This document shows positions 1-8,023 of a stretch of DNA of 64,000 nucleotides, one piece after another. Origin of the DNA: Mycolicibacterium vinylchloridicum (GTDB taxonomy: Bacteria > Actinomycetota > Actinomycetes > Mycobacteriales > Mycobacteriaceae). The notes beneath the pieces are model-generated. The model worked only from the letters and a program-made list of their open reading frames with translations. It was not told where the DNA came from and ran no database searches. The translations under genes and the position numbers were made by a program. Numbering within the stretch: the first letter of the stretch is position 1; each line of letters starts with the position of its first letter. Location of the stretch: the NCBI RefSeq assembly GCF_013404075.1, contig NZ_JACBJQ010000011.1, positions 62,001 to 126,000 of the forward strand. Reading direction: 5' to 3'.

Positions 1-1635
1 GCAGACCCCGGTACGGCACGACCACCGAGTCGGCACATCGCACGCTTCGGCGAATTCGAGCAGGCTGGTGTCGCCGGGCCGCCACGGAGCCGAGAGCGCG
101 CTGCGCGCAAACTGCACGATGGGTCCGGTTCCGGGCGGCCCATCGGGGACGTGAGGTGAGACCGTTGTCGCGGCCGCGATGCCCGGAGTGATTGCGGCGC
201 GCGCGCCGAATCGCTCGGCGTGAATGCTGCCTGCGTTGATCCCGTACGCGACGAGGCCGTCGGTGACCGAGTCCATGAACGGCTCCGGTCCGCACACGTA
301 GACGTCGGCCTCGACCGGAAGTCCCAAATCACCAAGCGACTCGGGCGACATTCGCCCCCGCCGGTCGTAGTCGGTGCCCTCGCGGTCGCCGGCATCCGGG
401 CTGCTGTAGAAGATGCGAGATTGGCCGTGCGGCAACTGGTTCAACAGATCAACGACTTCCGGCGCGAACGCGTGCTCGCTGCCGTTGCGAGCGCTGTGCA
501 GCCACCACACCGGACGGCCCGGCGCGCTGGCGGCCACGGAATGCAGCATCGACAGCACGGGTGTCACACCCACGCCCGCCGAAACCAGAACCACCGGACG
601 CGGATTGTCATCAAGGAAGAAGCTCCCGCGCGGCGCTGCGACCTCGATGAGATCGCCGACCTTCACCTGATCGTGGAGGTAGCCACTGACGGTCCCGAAC
701 GGCTCGCGCTTCACGCCGATCCGGTACTGCGCCGAGCCCGGTTCGTTGGACAGCGAATAATTGCGCACCTGCGGCGCCCCGGCCGGATCCGCTAGAACCC
801 GCACCACGATCGATTGGCCGGCAAGCCAATTCGGCAGTCCGGTATCGCCGGGGTCGGCCAGCAGCACCGAACGCACGTATCGACTCTCGTCACGGATCGC
901 GGTGACCTTCAGCGGCCGGAATCCCGGCCAGGCCGGTGGCGGCGGCGCCACACCGGTCAGCCCGCTGTTGCCGGACGCCCCGGCGGTTCCCGCATCCTGC
1001 TCGAGCAGACTCTGCAGCGAGCTCTTCCAGCCGGGACTCAACGCCGGGATGTCGAGGGCACGTTGCAGGGCGTCACGCGGGTGACCCGGAAGGTAGAGCA
1101 GGGCATCGAGCTCGGCGACGCTGACCCCATGTGGCCCGTCGGCGATCTTGACCACCTCGTGCCCGGCCGCCACCTCACCTTCGGTGAGCACCCGGCAGTA
1201 GAAGCCGGGTCGATGATGCGCGACCAGCAGGGCGGCCATGCGCGGTTCGCCGAGGCGCATTCCGACGCGGTAGCAGGTGACCCGGGGCTGCGTCACCTCG
1301 AAGACGACATCCCCGATCTGATACCGATCGCCGATACAGACCTCGTCGTCGGGAAGCCCGTCGACCGTCAAGTTCTCCCCGAACGCGCCCGGTGTCAGGT
1401 CATTGCGGCCGAGCACAGTCGCCCAATGATCGTAGGAGGCAACCTGATACACCAGCACCGCGCGGTTCTCGCCGCCGTGGCCGCCCCGATCCCCCTGGCC
1501 GTCACCGTCGATGTTGAGCCGGCGGACCCACCGTGGACCGGTCACCGGTGCCTTCCAGGCGCCGGTGTGTACGGTGCGCCCGTTCCAGTCCACGTCCTTG
1601 GGCAAGCCGACGTTGACCGACACCAGCTTGGCCAC
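1..1635 (-). CDS. MOSC domain / ferredoxin reductase-like fusion protein (3' end cut by window edge)
   Basis: The frame read from GTG 1635 toward base 1 has no stop. The N-terminal ~200 residues form a MOSC domain (sulfur-carrier domain of molybdenum-cofactor enzymes), including an NREDGGHGGENRAVLVY-like stretch near residue 48 (my reading is DGDGQGDRGGHGGENRAV). It is followed by a VanB-type flavin/NAD(P)H reductase module with the flavin-site motif RNYSLS (seen as VRNYSLSNEPG) and nucleotide-site motif VCGPEPFMDSV. The window edge falls in WSCRTGVC, the start of a plant-type 2Fe-2S domain. The architecture matches the YiiM-like MOSC-oxidoreductase fusions, probably detoxifying N-hydroxylated or similar compounds; the substrate is unknown. 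GTG 1635 lies 5 nt after the stop of the upstream PNPOx-like gene, so the two are co-transcribed. Confidence 0.88.
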   Translation of the reverse strand, partial: MAKLVSVNVGLPKDVDWNGRTVHTGAWKAPVTGPRWVRRLNIDGDGQGDRGGHGGENRAVLVYQVASYDHWATVLGRNDLTPGAFGENLTVDGLPDDEVCIGDRYQIGDVVFEVTQPRVTCYRVGMRLGEPRMAALLVAHHRPGFYCRVLTEGEVAAGHEVVKIADGPHGVSVAELDALLYLPGHPRDALQRALDIPALSPGWKSSLQSLLEQDAGTAGASGNSGLTGVAPPPPAWPGFRPLKVTAIRDESRYVRSVLLADPGDTGLPNWLAGQSIVVRVLADPAGAPQVRNYSLSNEPGSAQYRIGVKREPFGTVSGYLHDQVKVGDLIEVAAPRGSFFLDDNPRPVVLVSAGVGVTPVLSMLHSVAASAPGRPVWWLHSARNGSEHAFAPEVVDLLNQLPHGQSRIFYSSPDAGDREGTDYDRRGRMSPESLGDLGLPVEADVYVCGPEPFMDSVTDGLVAYGINAGSIHAERFGARAAITPGIAAATTVSPHVPDGPPGTGPIVQFARSALSAPWRPGDTSLLEFAEACDVPTRWSCRTGVC

Positions 1636-1640
1636 GGCGG

Positions 1641-2279
1641 TTACTGCCGGCCGCTCTCGAGCTGCTCACGCAGCCGGGCATTTTCAGCCCGCAGGGCCGC
1701 CAGTTCGTCGCGCAGTGGCGCCAGAGCGGATTCGAGCTCGGCGACGGTGAAACGCGGGGTGATGTGCTGTTGGCAGTTCCAGTCGTAAGCCTCGACGTCG
1801 ACGAGCACCGCACGTTCGACCACCGCATCATAGGTCGGGTCGGTCAGGGACTTCACCAGCTCGGGGTTCTCCTCGGCGGTGACAACGCGGGCGTGGCCAT
1901 AGATCTTCAGACGGCGCTGATGGCCGTAGTCGAGAGCGATGATGGCGACCCTGTCATCGCCGCTCACATTGCCGGTGCTGACGTACTGCAGGTTGCCGCG
2001 GAAGTCCGCCCAGCCGATGGTGTGATCGTCGAGAACGCGAATGAATCCTGGTTTTCCGCCCCGGAATTGGACGTACGGCCAGCCGGTCTCGGATACCGAC
2101 GCCAGGAAGAAGCCGTCACGCTCGCCCAGGTAGTCCTTCTCGTCGTCGGTGAGGGGGTCGGCGCCCGGTGCAGCCTGACCAGCGGCGAGCTTACGGCCGT
2201 AGAACTCTTGGCTTCCATGCTCGCTCTGGACGGCGCGAACATCGTCGGTGAACGCGATCGACGCGTAATGCTTGCTCAT
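1641..2279 (-). CDS. pyridoxamine 5'-phosphate oxidase-family flavoprotein
   Basis: The 212-residue protein has the split-barrel FMN-binding fold of the PNPOx-like family. Visible markers are GFFLASVSETGWPYVQFRGG (about residues 56-75), the FxxNLQYVSTGN stretch near 95-106, and DYGHQRRLKIYGHARV near 117-132. The last ~35 residues (ELESALAPLRDELAALRAEN) form a predicted coiled coil that may mediate dimerisation. Proteins of this type use FMN or F420 to reduce or oxidise small molecules; the substrate cannot be read from the sequence. It sits in one operon between the NTF2-like gene (19 nt upstream) and the MOSC-reductase gene (5 nt downstream), which suggests a shared redox or detoxification role. 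Confidence 0.85.
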   Translation of the reverse strand: MSKHYASIAFTDDVRAVQSEHGSQEFYGRKLAAGQAAPGADPLTDDEKDYLGERDGFFLASVSETGWPYVQFRGGKPGFIRVLDDHTIGWADFRGNLQYVSTGNVSGDDRVAIIALDYGHQRRLKIYGHARVVTAEENPELVKSLTDPTYDAVVERAVLVDVEAYDWNCQQHITPRFTVAELESALAPLRDELAALRAENARLREQLESGRQ

Positions 2280-2298
2280 ATCTCTTGGTCAACACCCT

Positions 2299-2760
2299 TC
2301 ACCGCAGCGGGAATTCCCGGCCGCGCTCGCTGTCGGGCCGAGGCCCGAAATAGCGGCGCTCGGATTCGTCGATGGCGATGTCGTTGATACTGGCCTCACG
2401 CCGGCGCATCAGACCGTTCTCGGCGAACTCCCACAGCTCGTTGCCGTAACTGCGCCACCACTGACCGCTCGCGTCGCGGCATTCGTATTGGAAGCGCACC
2501 GCAATGCGGTTGCCGTGGAAGTCCCACAGGCTCTTTCGCAATGCATAGTCGAGTTCGCGTTCCCATTTGGCGGTGAGGAATTCGACGATCTGTTCGCGGC
2601 CGGTGACAAACCGATCGCGGTTGCGCCAGGCGCTGTCGGGTGTGTAGGCCAGGCTGACGAGATGCGGATCGCGGGTGTTCCAGGCGTCTTCGGCGGCCTG
2701 CACCTTCTGCATGGCGGCGTGCAGGTTGAACGGTGGAAATGGTGGACGGGACTCGGTCAC
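2299..2760 (-). CDS. NTF2-like protein of the DUF1348 type
   Basis: The 153-residue protein has the compact SnoaL/NTF2-like cone fold: an N-terminal helix ([18 protein letters not shown]), [13 protein letters not shown], then strands ending in a C-terminal [10 protein letters not shown]. The W-R-N-R-D pattern and the length match DUF1348 proteins, which are often encoded beside flavin reductases. No catalytic residues can be assigned with confidence. GTG 2760 overlaps the stop of the degenerate isochorismatase frame by four bases (GTGA), so translation was probably coupled to that gene before it decayed. Confidence 0.8.
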   Translation of the reverse strand: MTESRPPFPPFNLHAAMQKVQAAEDAWNTRDPHLVSLAYTPDSAWRNRDRFVTGREQIVEFLTAKWERELDYALRKSLWDFHGNRIAVRFQYECRDASGQWWRSYGNELWEFAENGLMRRREASINDIAIDESERRYFGPRPDSERGREFPLR

Positions 2761-2993
2761 ATCGGGCCTCCCGTCGGTACTTCCATGGCTGCGATCACCT
2801 CATCGGTACTGAGAACAGCGTGCGCCAGAAACGCGAAGTTCACCAGTGCTGCTTGATAGCCGTCACCGCGGGTGGGATGCCGGGGACCGGCGGTGGCGTC
2901 GCGCAGGTCGGCGCTGTTGTTGCCCGATGGGCTGAGTACGTCGTTCTGAGGGTCGATGACGACGACGGCGGTATCGCTGGGGGCAAAGTTCAC
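2757..2993 (-). pseudogene. isochorismatase-family hydrolase with large internal deletion
   Basis: The frame starts with DTAVVVIDPQNDVLSPSG, the N-terminal strand and catalytic Asp motif of isochorismatase-like cysteine hydrolases. After about ten residues it jumps to DATAGPRHPTRGDGYQAAL and [19 protein letters not shown], the family's C-terminal end. The family is normally about 190-220 residues; only about 78 remain here. The middle, with the catalytic Lys and the nucleophilic Cys, is missing, and the reading frame is preserved across the junction. An AAGGAG ribosome-binding site lies upstream of GTG 2993. The remnant may still be translated and overlaps the next gene as GTGA, but it cannot have the hydrolase activity. 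A longer start at 3065 is possible but less likely. Confidence 0.8.
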
Positions 2994-3166
2994 GACGGCG
3001 GTCTCTCCTTGGCTGCGAGTGGAGCCTGCCACGCAAGTCTCGGACGCCGCCGCCGGTTTCGCCACCGCGCAGTCCCATAGCTGCTAAGACTTGACCGGAA
3101 CCCAGCCCCTCTTCCACGGGTCGACCCTCCACGCAGAGCCGGTGTCGCTGCGGAAAGCGAGCCGCA

Positions 3167-3817
3167 ATGTCACTGATCGACGCCTTCGGGCTGGCAAGCG
3201 GGATTTTCTGGATCATCACCTACGTGTGCGTGATCCGGCAAGGCATCGTCGACCGCACCTACGCGATGCCGTTTCTTGCTCTGGTCATGAACATCACCTG
3301 GGAGTTCCTGTTCACCTTCGTCTATCCGTCAGTCGGCGGGGTGCTGCAGGAATCCGTCAACGCGGTCTGGTTCGCCGCCGATGTCGCGATTCTGGCGGTG
3401 TTCCTGAAGTACTGGCGTTCCGACTACCCACAGAACCTTCCCCAGTCGTACTTCTGGCCGAAGTTCGTTTTCGCGTTCGCGATGGTGACGCCGGTGATGG
3501 TCGCGATCGTGTCGGTCTTTGGGCGCGAGAATGGCTCGGTCTACACCGCATACATCGACAACCTGATCATGTCGGTGTTGTTCTTGACGATGCTCATCCG
3601 GCGCGGTGACCGGCGCGGCCAGAGCATGTGGATCGCGTGGGGCAAGCTGCTCGGCACCCTGACCGCGGCGATCTCGCAGTATCTCTACGACCCGTCAAAT
3701 GTCCTCTGGTTGGTCATCTACATCGAGATCGTGGTGCTGGACACGCTTTATGTGATTCTGTTGTCGAGAGCTCCCCGCTACCAACGTGATCTGCAGGCCG
3801 CACCAGCGCTCGCCTGA
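3167..3817 (+). CDS. polytopic membrane protein resembling Pyr4/PaxB-type transmembrane terpene cyclases
   Basis: The 216 residues form about seven membrane segments (roughly 8-24, 34-52, 64-80, 98-116, 127-142, 153-170, 177-196). Two features match the Pyr4/PaxB integral-membrane terpene cyclase family from memory: NITWEF in helix 2 (Glu46, equivalent to the essential acid after Trp) and YIEIVVLDTLYV in the last helix, with an Asp in the LDxxY context. The ~220-residue length also fits. In fungi such enzymes protonate and cyclise prenylated substrates; the bacterial role is largely unknown. No prenyltransferase is adjacent. The start ATG follows a GGAAAGCGAG element. It could instead be an unrelated small membrane protein. 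Confidence 0.6.
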   Translation: MSLIDAFGLASGIFWIITYVCVIRQGIVDRTYAMPFLALVMNITWEFLFTFVYPSVGGVLQESVNAVWFAADVAILAVFLKYWRSDYPQNLPQSYFWPKFVFAFAMVTPVMVAIVSVFGRENGSVYTAYIDNLIMSVLFLTMLIRRGDRRGQSMWIAWGKLLGTLTAAISQYLYDPSNVLWLVIYIEIVVLDTLYVILLSRAPRYQRDLQAAPALA

Positions 3818-3852
3818 TCTGCGACGGGCACCGGTCACGAAGCATAAGATGC

Positions 3853-3864
3853 GTGACAGGTCAC
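3853..3864. promoter_or_regulatory. candidate MarR operator GTGA-N4-TCAC
   Basis: GTGACAGGTCAC is an inverted repeat (GTGA, CAGG, TCAC) 21 bases before the start of the MarR-family gene at 3885. The same half-sites at the same spacing occur upstream of the neighbouring SDR gene (5162-5173). Autoregulation by the MarR protein is an inference. Confidence 0.45.
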
Positions 3865-3884
3865 CCTTATGCGGAAGGAGTCAC

Positions 3885-4373
3885 GTGGCTGCACGTCGGA
3901 AACGCTATCCGCTCAACGAATCCCAGCAGCGCACCTGGCTGAACTACATGCGGGTCTACCACCGCCTCGAATACGAGATGAATCGGCAATTGCTGGCCGA
4001 CTGCGCGCTGTCGCTCAGTGACTACACGGTGATGAACGCCCTGTCCCAGGCCCGAGAGCGGCGCACGCAACTGACCGCACTGGCGACCACCATCGGCTGG
4101 GAGCGAAGCCGGCTGTCTCACCACTTGCAGCGGATGAGCGGCCGAGGACTGGTCGAACGCGTGCGGTCCGACACCGACGGGCGCGCCACCGACGTGGTGC
4201 TCACCGACGCCGGCTGGACCGCGCTGCGCTCGGCCGCGCCGCTGCACGCCGAATGGATTCGCACCCTGTTCTTCTCCGACCTCGATGCCCGCCGAGAATC
4301 GGAGCTTGCCGACACGTTGGCGATCGTGTACGACAGCATCCTGCGGGAGGGCACGTTGCCGCGGCCGGACTAG
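3885..4373 (+). CDS. MarR-family transcriptional regulator
   Basis: From GTG 3885 (preceded by GGAAGGAG) the protein has 162 residues. It has the MarR winged helix-turn-helix: SLSDYTVMNALSQA, then TQLTALATTIGWERSRLSHH as recognition region, and the wing VRSDTDGRATDVVLTDAGW. An in-frame ATG at 3849 and another at 3786 would give longer proteins, but the ribosome-binding site and family length favour 3885. The gene converges on the SDR gene with a four-base overlap. Shared GTGA-N4-TCAC palindromes before both genes suggest it represses itself and the SDR in response to a small ligand. Confidence 0.88.
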   Translation: MAARRKRYPLNESQQRTWLNYMRVYHRLEYEMNRQLLADCALSLSDYTVMNALSQARERRTQLTALATTIGWERSRLSHHLQRMSGRGLVERVRSDTDGRATDVVLTDAGWTALRSAAPLHAEWIRTLFFSDLDARRESELADTLAIVYDSILREGTLPRPD

Positions 4374-5116
4374 ACCTGTGCTGCTCCACCGTCGACGAAC
4401 ATCTCGGCACCGGTCATGAAGCTGCTTTGATCCGAGGCGAGAAAGAGTACTGCAGAGGCGATTTCGCTGGGCTGCCCGATCCTGCCCATCGGCACCTTCG
4501 CCGCCTCACCAGCCAGCAGCGCCTGCTCCTGGCCGCTGGGCGCCAGCCCCTTGAGTCCCGGCGTCTCGACCGGTCCGGGCACCACGGTATTGACGCGGAT
4601 CTTGCGGTCCGCCAACTCCGCTGCCCAGGTCCGGCCCAACGAACGGATCGCTGCCTTCGATGCCGCGTACGCTCCGAACGCCGGGATGCCGGCGGTCGCC
4701 GACGTCGAGCCCGCGAGGATCACCGACGCACCCTCGTTGAGCAGTGGCAGCATCTTCTGCACCGTGAATACCGTGCCGCCGACGTTGCGGTCGAAGGTGG
4801 CGGCCAGGTGTTCGGGTGTCTCGTCTTCCAACGTCGCAAACTCCCCGCCGCCCGCATTGGCGAAGATGACGTCCAGGCCTTCGCCACGCTGCCCGATGGC
4901 GTCGGCAAGACGATCGAGATCGGCGAATTGCGTGACGTCACCCGCGACGCCGGTCGCACCGTCACCGATCGCGGCAACGGCCGCGTCGACCCTGTCCTGC
5001 GTCCGTCCGGTGACAAAGACATGCGCACCTTCGGCCGCGAGACGTTGTGCCGTCGCCAAACCGATGCCCGACGTACCTCCGGTGACCAGAGCCGTCTTTC
5101 CGCTGAGCTGGGCCAT
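4370..5116 (-). CDS. short-chain dehydrogenase/reductase
   Basis: The 248-residue classical SDR has the cofactor loop TGGTSGIG (residues 13-20), an NAG motif (FANAGGG), catalytic Ser in AGSTSA and YAASK as the catalytic Tyr/Lys pair. The C-terminus FMTGAEMFVDGGAAQV is typical. The Arg in VTGRTQDR after strand 2 suggests NADP(H) preference. The substrate is unknown. It is monocistronic, convergent with the MarR gene, and carries a 16-bp palindrome 44 bases upstream, so control by that MarR is plausible. Confidence 0.9.
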   Translation of the reverse strand: MAQLSGKTALVTGGTSGIGLATAQRLAAEGAHVFVTGRTQDRVDAAVAAIGDGATGVAGDVTQFADLDRLADAIGQRGEGLDVIFANAGGGEFATLEDETPEHLAATFDRNVGGTVFTVQKMLPLLNEGASVILAGSTSATAGIPAFGAYAASKAAIRSLGRTWAAELADRKIRVNTVVPGPVETPGLKGLAPSGQEQALLAGEAAKVPMGRIGQPSEIASAVLFLASDQSSFMTGAEMFVDGGAAQV

Positions 5117-5159
5117 GATTACTCCTTACGTATGGAACCGCCTACGACCGGTAAGAACT

Positions 5160-5175
5160 ACGTGATATGTCACGT
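5160..5175. promoter_or_regulatory. candidate operator upstream of the SDR gene (16-bp palindrome)
   Basis: ACGTGATATGTCACGT is a perfect inverted repeat (six-base arms, TATG centre). Its core GTGA-N4-TCAC is the same as in the site before the MarR gene at 3853. It lies 44 bases before the SDR start and just past the radical SAM stop. Confidence 0.5.
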
Positions 5176-5180
5176 TATTC

Positions 5181-6755
5181 CTAGAGCGCCGTATCGGCGT
5201 CCACCGCGACGAGCGGGAGTTGCCGGCCTACCGAGATCGACATCCGCTGACGGCTCAGCGCGGGCCATGCCTGCACAGCGCAAAACGGTGCGCACTGGTG
5301 TTGGTCGGTGCTGGTACCGACGTGCACGCAGCATTGCACCAATCGTTCTTCGATCATGGTTGCCATGTCCATGAACGGCTTGACCGTCACCCGCACCACC
5401 CGTTCGCCAAGCAGCTGCCGCAGCTTGCGCCGACGCCCCGGCAGCGCCGACGACGCCATGGCCAGCAGTGTTCCCATGCCGAGATCGCAGCTCTGGCAGA
5501 TGATTCGCCACACATCGCCGATGTCCGGGTGCGACAGCGACGACTGCTCGGACAACAGCCCGAGAAGCGATTCCCGGACCGCAAGTCGCAGCTGCTGAGG
5601 CAGTTCACTATCGACGATCCGGTTCGAGACGAGACCGAGCCTGGCCTTGAGACCGTCATGGCCGAGCAGCGATACCAGCGATCGCCAGGCACCGGAATCG
5701 TCGCGAATCATGTACCCCACCGAACAACAGTGCGGGTGCGAACACGGCAGCGCGGTCAGATCTCGCCATGTCACCAAGCCGTCGGTCTGCGGCCCCAGTC
5801 GCTTCAGTACGCCGGTGTGAGTGAGTCGATCGAGCGGATCGATGAGCCCGGAACGACCGGAGCCGAACTGCGGCTGGATACTGATTCCGCCGACATAGGG
5901 CGTGTCCAACGCGAGCTGTACCATGGCGCCGATCTCGTTGTCATTCACACCCAGAGCGGTCGTCATCACCAATGTGGTGAAGATCTCGTGTTCCGAGAGC
6001 CGTTGCAGCGCCAGCTGTTTCATCGCCCGCAAATCCCCGCCACGATGGTGGCGATGGGCTGCCTCGGAGAGCCCGTCGTATTGCAGGTACACCTCGACCC
6101 GGTCGCGGTGCCCGGCAAGCAACGCGAGCAGAGCGTCATCGGTGGCGATACGAATACCGTTGCTGTTGATCAGTATTCGGGTGATGGGTCGCGCGGCCAG
6201 TTCGGCAAGAAGTTCGGGCAGTGCGGGATGCAGGGTAGGTTCGCCACCGGACAACATCAGCACGTCGAGGCGGCCGTTTTCGCGGCCCAGCCGCTGATCC
6301 ACATTGGCCAGCACATCGGTGACGGGTACCACGTTGCGCAGATCGGGCGAGGAGTCGGTGAAGCACGTCGGGCAGCGCAGGTTGCACGTCTCGGCAATGT
6401 CCTCGAGCAGAATGCAGGTGTGCTGCGTCTGCATCTCCGGTAACCCGCGCAGATACGCCGACGGGATCGGGTCGAAGTTGCCGGCCACATCCGGAGTGTG
6501 CGCCTTGGTCGGTGCCGTCCACTCCTCCAGATAGGACAGGATCTCGGGATCTTCGTCGTAGAGGGTGCGCACCAATCCGTGTGTTTGACAACCACGTTCG
6601 AGCCACACCCGACCGTCACGCTCGACCAGCCGGCCGCTGAGCCGCGCGACGTCGCTCAGCGGCCGTTCGGGTGCCTCTTGGTGGCAGGCGGGACAGAAGG
6701 CGGTGACATAGCGCAACAACCGGTCACCGCGCAGTCCCATCCCGCTGGCTGTCAC
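5181..6755 (-). CDS. COG1964/MJ0619 (Tes)-like radical SAM enzyme
   Basis: The 524-residue protein has a zinc-ribbon-like N-terminus (Cys21, Cys24, Cys56, His59), the radical SAM cluster CNLRCPTC (Cys124, 128, 131; CX3CX2C) and the SAM-site motif SGGEPT near 169-174. It has further cysteine sets typical of auxiliary clusters: PCSHPHCC (338-344) and CCVH...CAPFC (475-492). This cysteine layout matches, from memory, the COG1964 family, whose archaeal members include the tetraether lipid synthase Tes that joins lipid tails. GTG 6755 overlaps the stop of the proline-rich protein gene (GTGA), making it the last gene of a coupled trio headed by an Lgt paralogue. A lipid or lipoprotein substrate is an inference from context. 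Confidence 0.82.
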   Translation of the reverse strand: MTASGMGLRGDRLLRYVTAFCPACHQEAPERPLSDVARLSGRLVERDGRVWLERGCQTHGLVRTLYDEDPEILSYLEEWTAPTKAHTPDVAGNFDPIPSAYLRGLPEMQTQHTCILLEDIAETCNLRCPTCFTDSSPDLRNVVPVTDVLANVDQRLGRENGRLDVLMLSGGEPTLHPALPELLAELAARPITRILINSNGIRIATDDALLALLAGHRDRVEVYLQYDGLSEAAHRHHRGGDLRAMKQLALQRLSEHEIFTTLVMTTALGVNDNEIGAMVQLALDTPYVGGISIQPQFGSGRSGLIDPLDRLTHTGVLKRLGPQTDGLVTWRDLTALPCSHPHCCSVGYMIRDDSGAWRSLVSLLGHDGLKARLGLVSNRIVDSELPQQLRLAVRESLLGLLSEQSSLSHPDIGDVWRIICQSCDLGMGTLLAMASSALPGRRRKLRQLLGERVVRVTVKPFMDMATMIEERLVQCCVHVGTSTDQHQCAPFCAVQAWPALSRQRMSISVGRQLPLVAVDADTAL

Positions 6756-7192
6756 GTGTACATCTCGGGGTTGAGACCGGTGCAGAAACCGACGGAGACG
6801 ACGGAGAGAAACGCCCAGCCGATCATCAATCCCAGGCCCAGTCCCTTGACGTTGGGATTCTTGGTCGCGAGCAGCGCACCGCCACCCCCCAACGCGCCGA
6901 GGGCGAGCGCCGCCGCGCCGGTGGCGACCGCCGCGCGCCCGTTGCTATCAGCCATCGTCAGGACGGCGAATCCCACGACGAAATTGATCGCGAAGTACAG
7001 GAACGCCCCGAAAAACGCCATGCCCACCGAGATGCGGGCGCGCCTCGGCGGCGGCGCACCGTACTGACCTGGCGGCCGATACCCCGGCGGCGGTGGATAC
7101 CACGGTTGCGCAGGCAGATAGGCCGGCGGCAGCGGCTCTTCAGGCGGCGGGACATCGCCGGTCTGGTCATCGTCAGGTGGGGGCGTCGTCAT
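6752..7192 (-). CDS. proline-rich tetraspan-like membrane protein
   Basis: From ATG 7192 (shared ATGA with the Lgt-like stop) the protein has 146 residues. The N-terminal ~55 residues are Pro/Tyr-rich (PPPPGYRPPGQYGAPPPRR) and presumably cytosolic. Four hydrophobic segments follow (about 57-78, 84-100, 103-110 and 115-138). This layout is common in small actinobacterial membrane proteins and indicates no enzyme activity. Its position between the Lgt paralogue and the radical SAM enzyme, with four-base overlaps on both sides, suggests that it recruits or anchors one of them at the membrane. Confidence 0.8.
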   Translation of the reverse strand: MTTPPPDDDQTGDVPPPEEPLPPAYLPAQPWYPPPPGYRPPGQYGAPPPRRARISVGMAFFGAFLYFAINFVVGFAVLTMADSNGRAAVATGAAALALGALGGGGALLATKNPNVKGLGLGLMIGWAFLSVVSVGFCTGLNPEMYT

Positions 7193-7974
7193 GCGGGTAC
7201 CTCCTGCCGACGCGTCGGGGATCGATAGTAACCGCGACGGTAGCCGTGCCACAGCCGCAATCCCACGAGGGCAAGCGACGGCAGCAGAAACCATTGCGGC
7301 CGAGTCAGATCCAGCCACACCGTCTCGTTCGCTCTGGTGAACTCGACGAGAAACCGGAACACGGCGTAGGCCGCGACGTAGAGGACGAACAGTTCGCCCG
7401 GCCTGGTGATCCGCGACCGCAACCACATCAGTGCCGCGAACGCCGCCAGCTGGAAAGCGATCTCATACAGGAATGAGGGATGCATCGCCTGCCCGGCCAG
7501 GCAGCCCGGGCATTCCGGGGTGCTGGCGGCGGCGTGCACGCCCCATGGCAGGGAGGTCGGGCGGCCGGGCGCCTCGGTGAGAAAGCATCCGATCCGGCCG
7601 ACCGCCATCCCGAGCGCCACCGCCGGGGCGAACAGGTCACCGGTCTTACCGCGATACCCGCCGATGCGCTTGGCGACCAGTACCCCCACATACGCGCCGA
7701 CCAGACCGCCCAGAATGCTCTTGGCGCCGTACTGCCACGCTTCGGCCAGGGTCGGGTTGGCGCTGAAATCGAGGTGGCGAGCCCACCCTGAGAGCCGCAT
7801 TCCGATGGCGCCACCCACAAGCGCGCCGGCGACCGCGACCAGCGATTGATCGTCGACGGCCCCCCGCGGCCGTGCTTCGAGCACGAACACGACCATGGCC
7901 GTCAATACCCCGAGCCCGACGAACAGGCCGTGCACCGGCACGGCCATCGGTCCTATCTGCCATTCGGGGACCAC
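7189..7974 (-). CDS. prolipoprotein diacylglyceryl transferase paralogue (Lgt family)
   Basis: The 261 residues carry about seven membrane helices and the Lgt signature elements: HGLFVGLG near 15, GGLVGAYVG near 88-96, AVGRIGCFLTE near 124-134 (the Arg equivalent of the catalytic GRxGNF region), HPSFLYE near 163-169 and FRFLVEFTR near 204-212. The canonical Asn of GRIGNF is Cys here and the LYE/VEF elements are kept. Lgt moves diacylglycerol from phosphatidylglycerol to a lipobox Cys. Mycobacteria have a main long Lgt elsewhere (beside trp genes in M. tuberculosis), so this short copy is probably a paralogue with a special substrate. It is the first gene of the coupled operon with the Tes-like radical SAM enzyme. 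Confidence 0.82.
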   Translation of the reverse strand: MVPEWQIGPMAVPVHGLFVGLGVLTAMVVFVLEARPRGAVDDQSLVAVAGALVGGAIGMRLSGWARHLDFSANPTLAEAWQYGAKSILGGLVGAYVGVLVAKRIGGYRGKTGDLFAPAVALGMAVGRIGCFLTEAPGRPTSLPWGVHAAASTPECPGCLAGQAMHPSFLYEIAFQLAAFAALMWLRSRITRPGELFVLYVAAYAVFRFLVEFTRANETVWLDLTRPQWFLLPSLALVGLRLWHGYRRGYYRSPTRRQEVPA

Positions 7975-8023
7975 ATCGGAAAACCTATCGGCAAATGCGC
8001 CGGCGCGGCATCACATCGGCGGG

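Noticed and set aside
814..1788. Plus-strand open frame over the MOSC-reductase gene
   Set aside because: Composition is typical of an antisense shadow, and the minus strand encodes a clear MOSC plus reductase fusion there.
3853..3864. GTGA...TCAC palindrome as a CRP site
   Set aside because: The spacer is four bases, whereas CRP needs six, and the same form recurs before the neighbouring SDR gene, which fits a local MarR regulator better.
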